Under the pieces are notes generated by a model. It was given only the letters and a program-made list of their open reading frames with translations, was not told the origin of the DNA and did not search any database. From Candidatus Dependentiae bacterium (GTDB lineage Bacteria; Babelota; Babeliae; Babelales; UASB340), in assembly GCA_018897535.1 (NCBI GenBank), contig JAHIKO010000019.1, positions 1 to 31,963 of the forward strand: DNA of 31,963 bases, read 5' to 3'. The position numbers were made by a program, and so were the translations under genes. Within the stretch, counting starts at the first letter, position 1, and each line of letters begins with the position of its first letter. Below are positions 31,455-31,963 of the stretch, in pieces.

Positions 31455-31545
31455 TACTTCCGCCGTCGCATAAAGCTATGGCGGACAAGTCGCACGAGGC
31501 TTTCGTCTTCGCCAAGGCTTCGACGGACAGGTCGGCTGGCAGGCC
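31455..31545 (+). repeat. tRNA-Ala(CGC) 3' flanking compound repeat
   Basis: It starts on the base after CCA. It shares the 45-nt block with 31237-31281, then carries CTTCGCCAAGGCTTCGACGG (31507-31526), an inverted exact copy of 19824-19843. It ends GGCTGGCAGGCC. Confidence 0.85.
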
Positions 31546-31558
31546 AATATTGGAAATA

Positions 31559-31591
31559 AAAAAAGCCCAGAAAAATTTTCTGGGCTTTTTT
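31559..31591. terminator. Bidirectional terminator between tRNA-Ala and asnS
   Basis: AAAAAAGCCCAGAAAA (31559-31574) is the exact complement of 31576-31591. GCCCAG/CTGGGC forms the core, with A and T runs on the outer sides. It can serve both the tRNA unit and the convergent asnS. Confidence 0.88.
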
Positions 31592-31606
31592 CAAAACTAA
31601 AATTAT

Positions 31607-31963
31607 TTAAAAATCGCAATGGCCTGGATATCTTGGGTATGGAATAACATCTCGTATATTTTCCATTCCGGTAACAAACTGCACAAGTCTTTCAAAACCA
31701 AGCCCAAAGCCGGCATGTGCTACGCTACCATATTTTCTTAATTCCAAGTACCACCAATAGTTTTGTTTATCAAGTCCCATTTTATCCATTTTTGCTTCAA
31801 GAATATCAAGTCTTTCTTCTCTTTGAGATCCGCCAATTATTTCACCAATTCCGGCAACCAATATATCCATTGCAGCAACTGTTTTGCCATCATCATTTTG
31901 TCTCATGTAAAATGCTTTTATATGAGCAGGATAGTTGTATAAAATTACCGGTTTTTTAAAGTG
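31607..31963 (-). CDS. asnS: Asparaginyl-tRNA synthetase, C-terminal part (5' partial)
   Basis: This class II aminoacyl-tRNA synthetase loads Asn onto tRNA-Asn. The minus-strand frame is open to the window edge, so only the last 118 residues are visible. They include PAHIKAFYMRQNDDGKTVAAMDIL, GIGEIIGGSQREERLDIL (motif 2 side of the active site) and the motif 3 block GFGLGFERLVQFVTGMENIRDVIPYPRYPG. KAFYM and the PYPRYPGHCDF ending distinguish it from AspRS and LysRS. The ATG at 31906 is internal. The stop is 15 nt beyond the shared terminator. Confidence 0.94.
   Translation of the reverse strand, partial: HFKKPVILYNYPAHIKAFYMRQNDDGKTVAAMDILVAGIGEIIGGSQREERLDILEAKMDKMGLDKQNYWWYLELRKYGSVAHAGFGLGFERLVQFVTGMENIRDVIPYPRYPGHCDF

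Noticed and set aside
31280..31600. Open frames on both strands across tRNA-Ala(CGC) and its flanking repeat (peptides containing AFVFAKASTDRSAG or VRRSLGEDESLVRLVRHSF).
   Set aside because: They are translations of the tRNA gene and the GC-rich hairpin repeat, which lack stops because of their composition. They have no ribosome site, and the tRNA is certain.

Overview
The window is very AT-rich bacterial DNA with a standard genetic code: the M20 peptidase gene ends in TGA and a release factor 2 gene is present. It is Gram-negative in character, with a TonB-like energy transducer, a GspE/PilB-type ATPase and sugar-nucleotide/envelope genes. Reduced housekeeping islands alternate with many small, unrelated, signal-peptide-bearing proteins, including a leucine-rich-repeat protein and an exported GNAT-like protein. 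Three tandem PQ-loop transporters sit among them. This mix suggests a small-genome, host-associated bacterium. My best guess is candidate phylum Dependentiae (TM6, Babela-like endosymbionts of protists). That is inference from gene content, not a phylogeny.

Layout. 1-3631: end of metG, a tiny orphan gene, sufS-sufU (cysteine desulfurase plus scaffold/sulfur acceptor) and pepA. 3632-4024: strong terminator, promoter and a 39-codon ORF. 4025-8651: exported GNAT-like protein, YitT-like membrane protein, M20 peptidase and three PQ-loop (SWEET-like) membrane proteins. 8767-13550: exported repeat/coiled-coil protein, NurA-domain nuclease, exported small protein, ABC-F ATPase, exported small protein. 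13558-14688 (minus): ychF. 14819-18151: six consecutive exported proteins of unknown function, one with leucine-rich repeats. 18299-20008: miaB directly abutting tRNA-Cys(GCA), then tRNA-Leu(UAA). 20326-22496: HU, FUN14-like membrane protein, GspE/PilB-type ATPase. 22502-30865 (minus): dnaJ, tRNA-Leu(CAG), an epimerase and FAD oxidoreductase pair, a TonB-like protein, an exported/membrane protein, tilS, prfB and a 59-codon gene. 31035-31454: tRNA-Ile, tRNA-Ala(UGC), tRNA-Ala(CGC). The window ends inside asnS (minus).

The most unusual feature is a family of GC-rich, hairpin-forming repeats starting at the nucleotide after the encoded CCA of all six tRNA genes. Several can fold back onto the CCA itself. 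A second unusual feature is the exported cluster, in which nearly every signal peptide ends with a small residue followed by Met and then Asp, Asn or Ser. A third is that miaB is fused without spacing to a tRNA it should modify.

The genes fall into working sets: sulfur mobilisation and tRNA modification (sufS/sufU, miaB, tilS, tRNAs), translation (metG, prfB, asnS, ychF, ABC-F), import and degradation of host nutrients (PQ-loop proteins, PepA, M20 peptidase), envelope functions, and probable host-interaction proteins.
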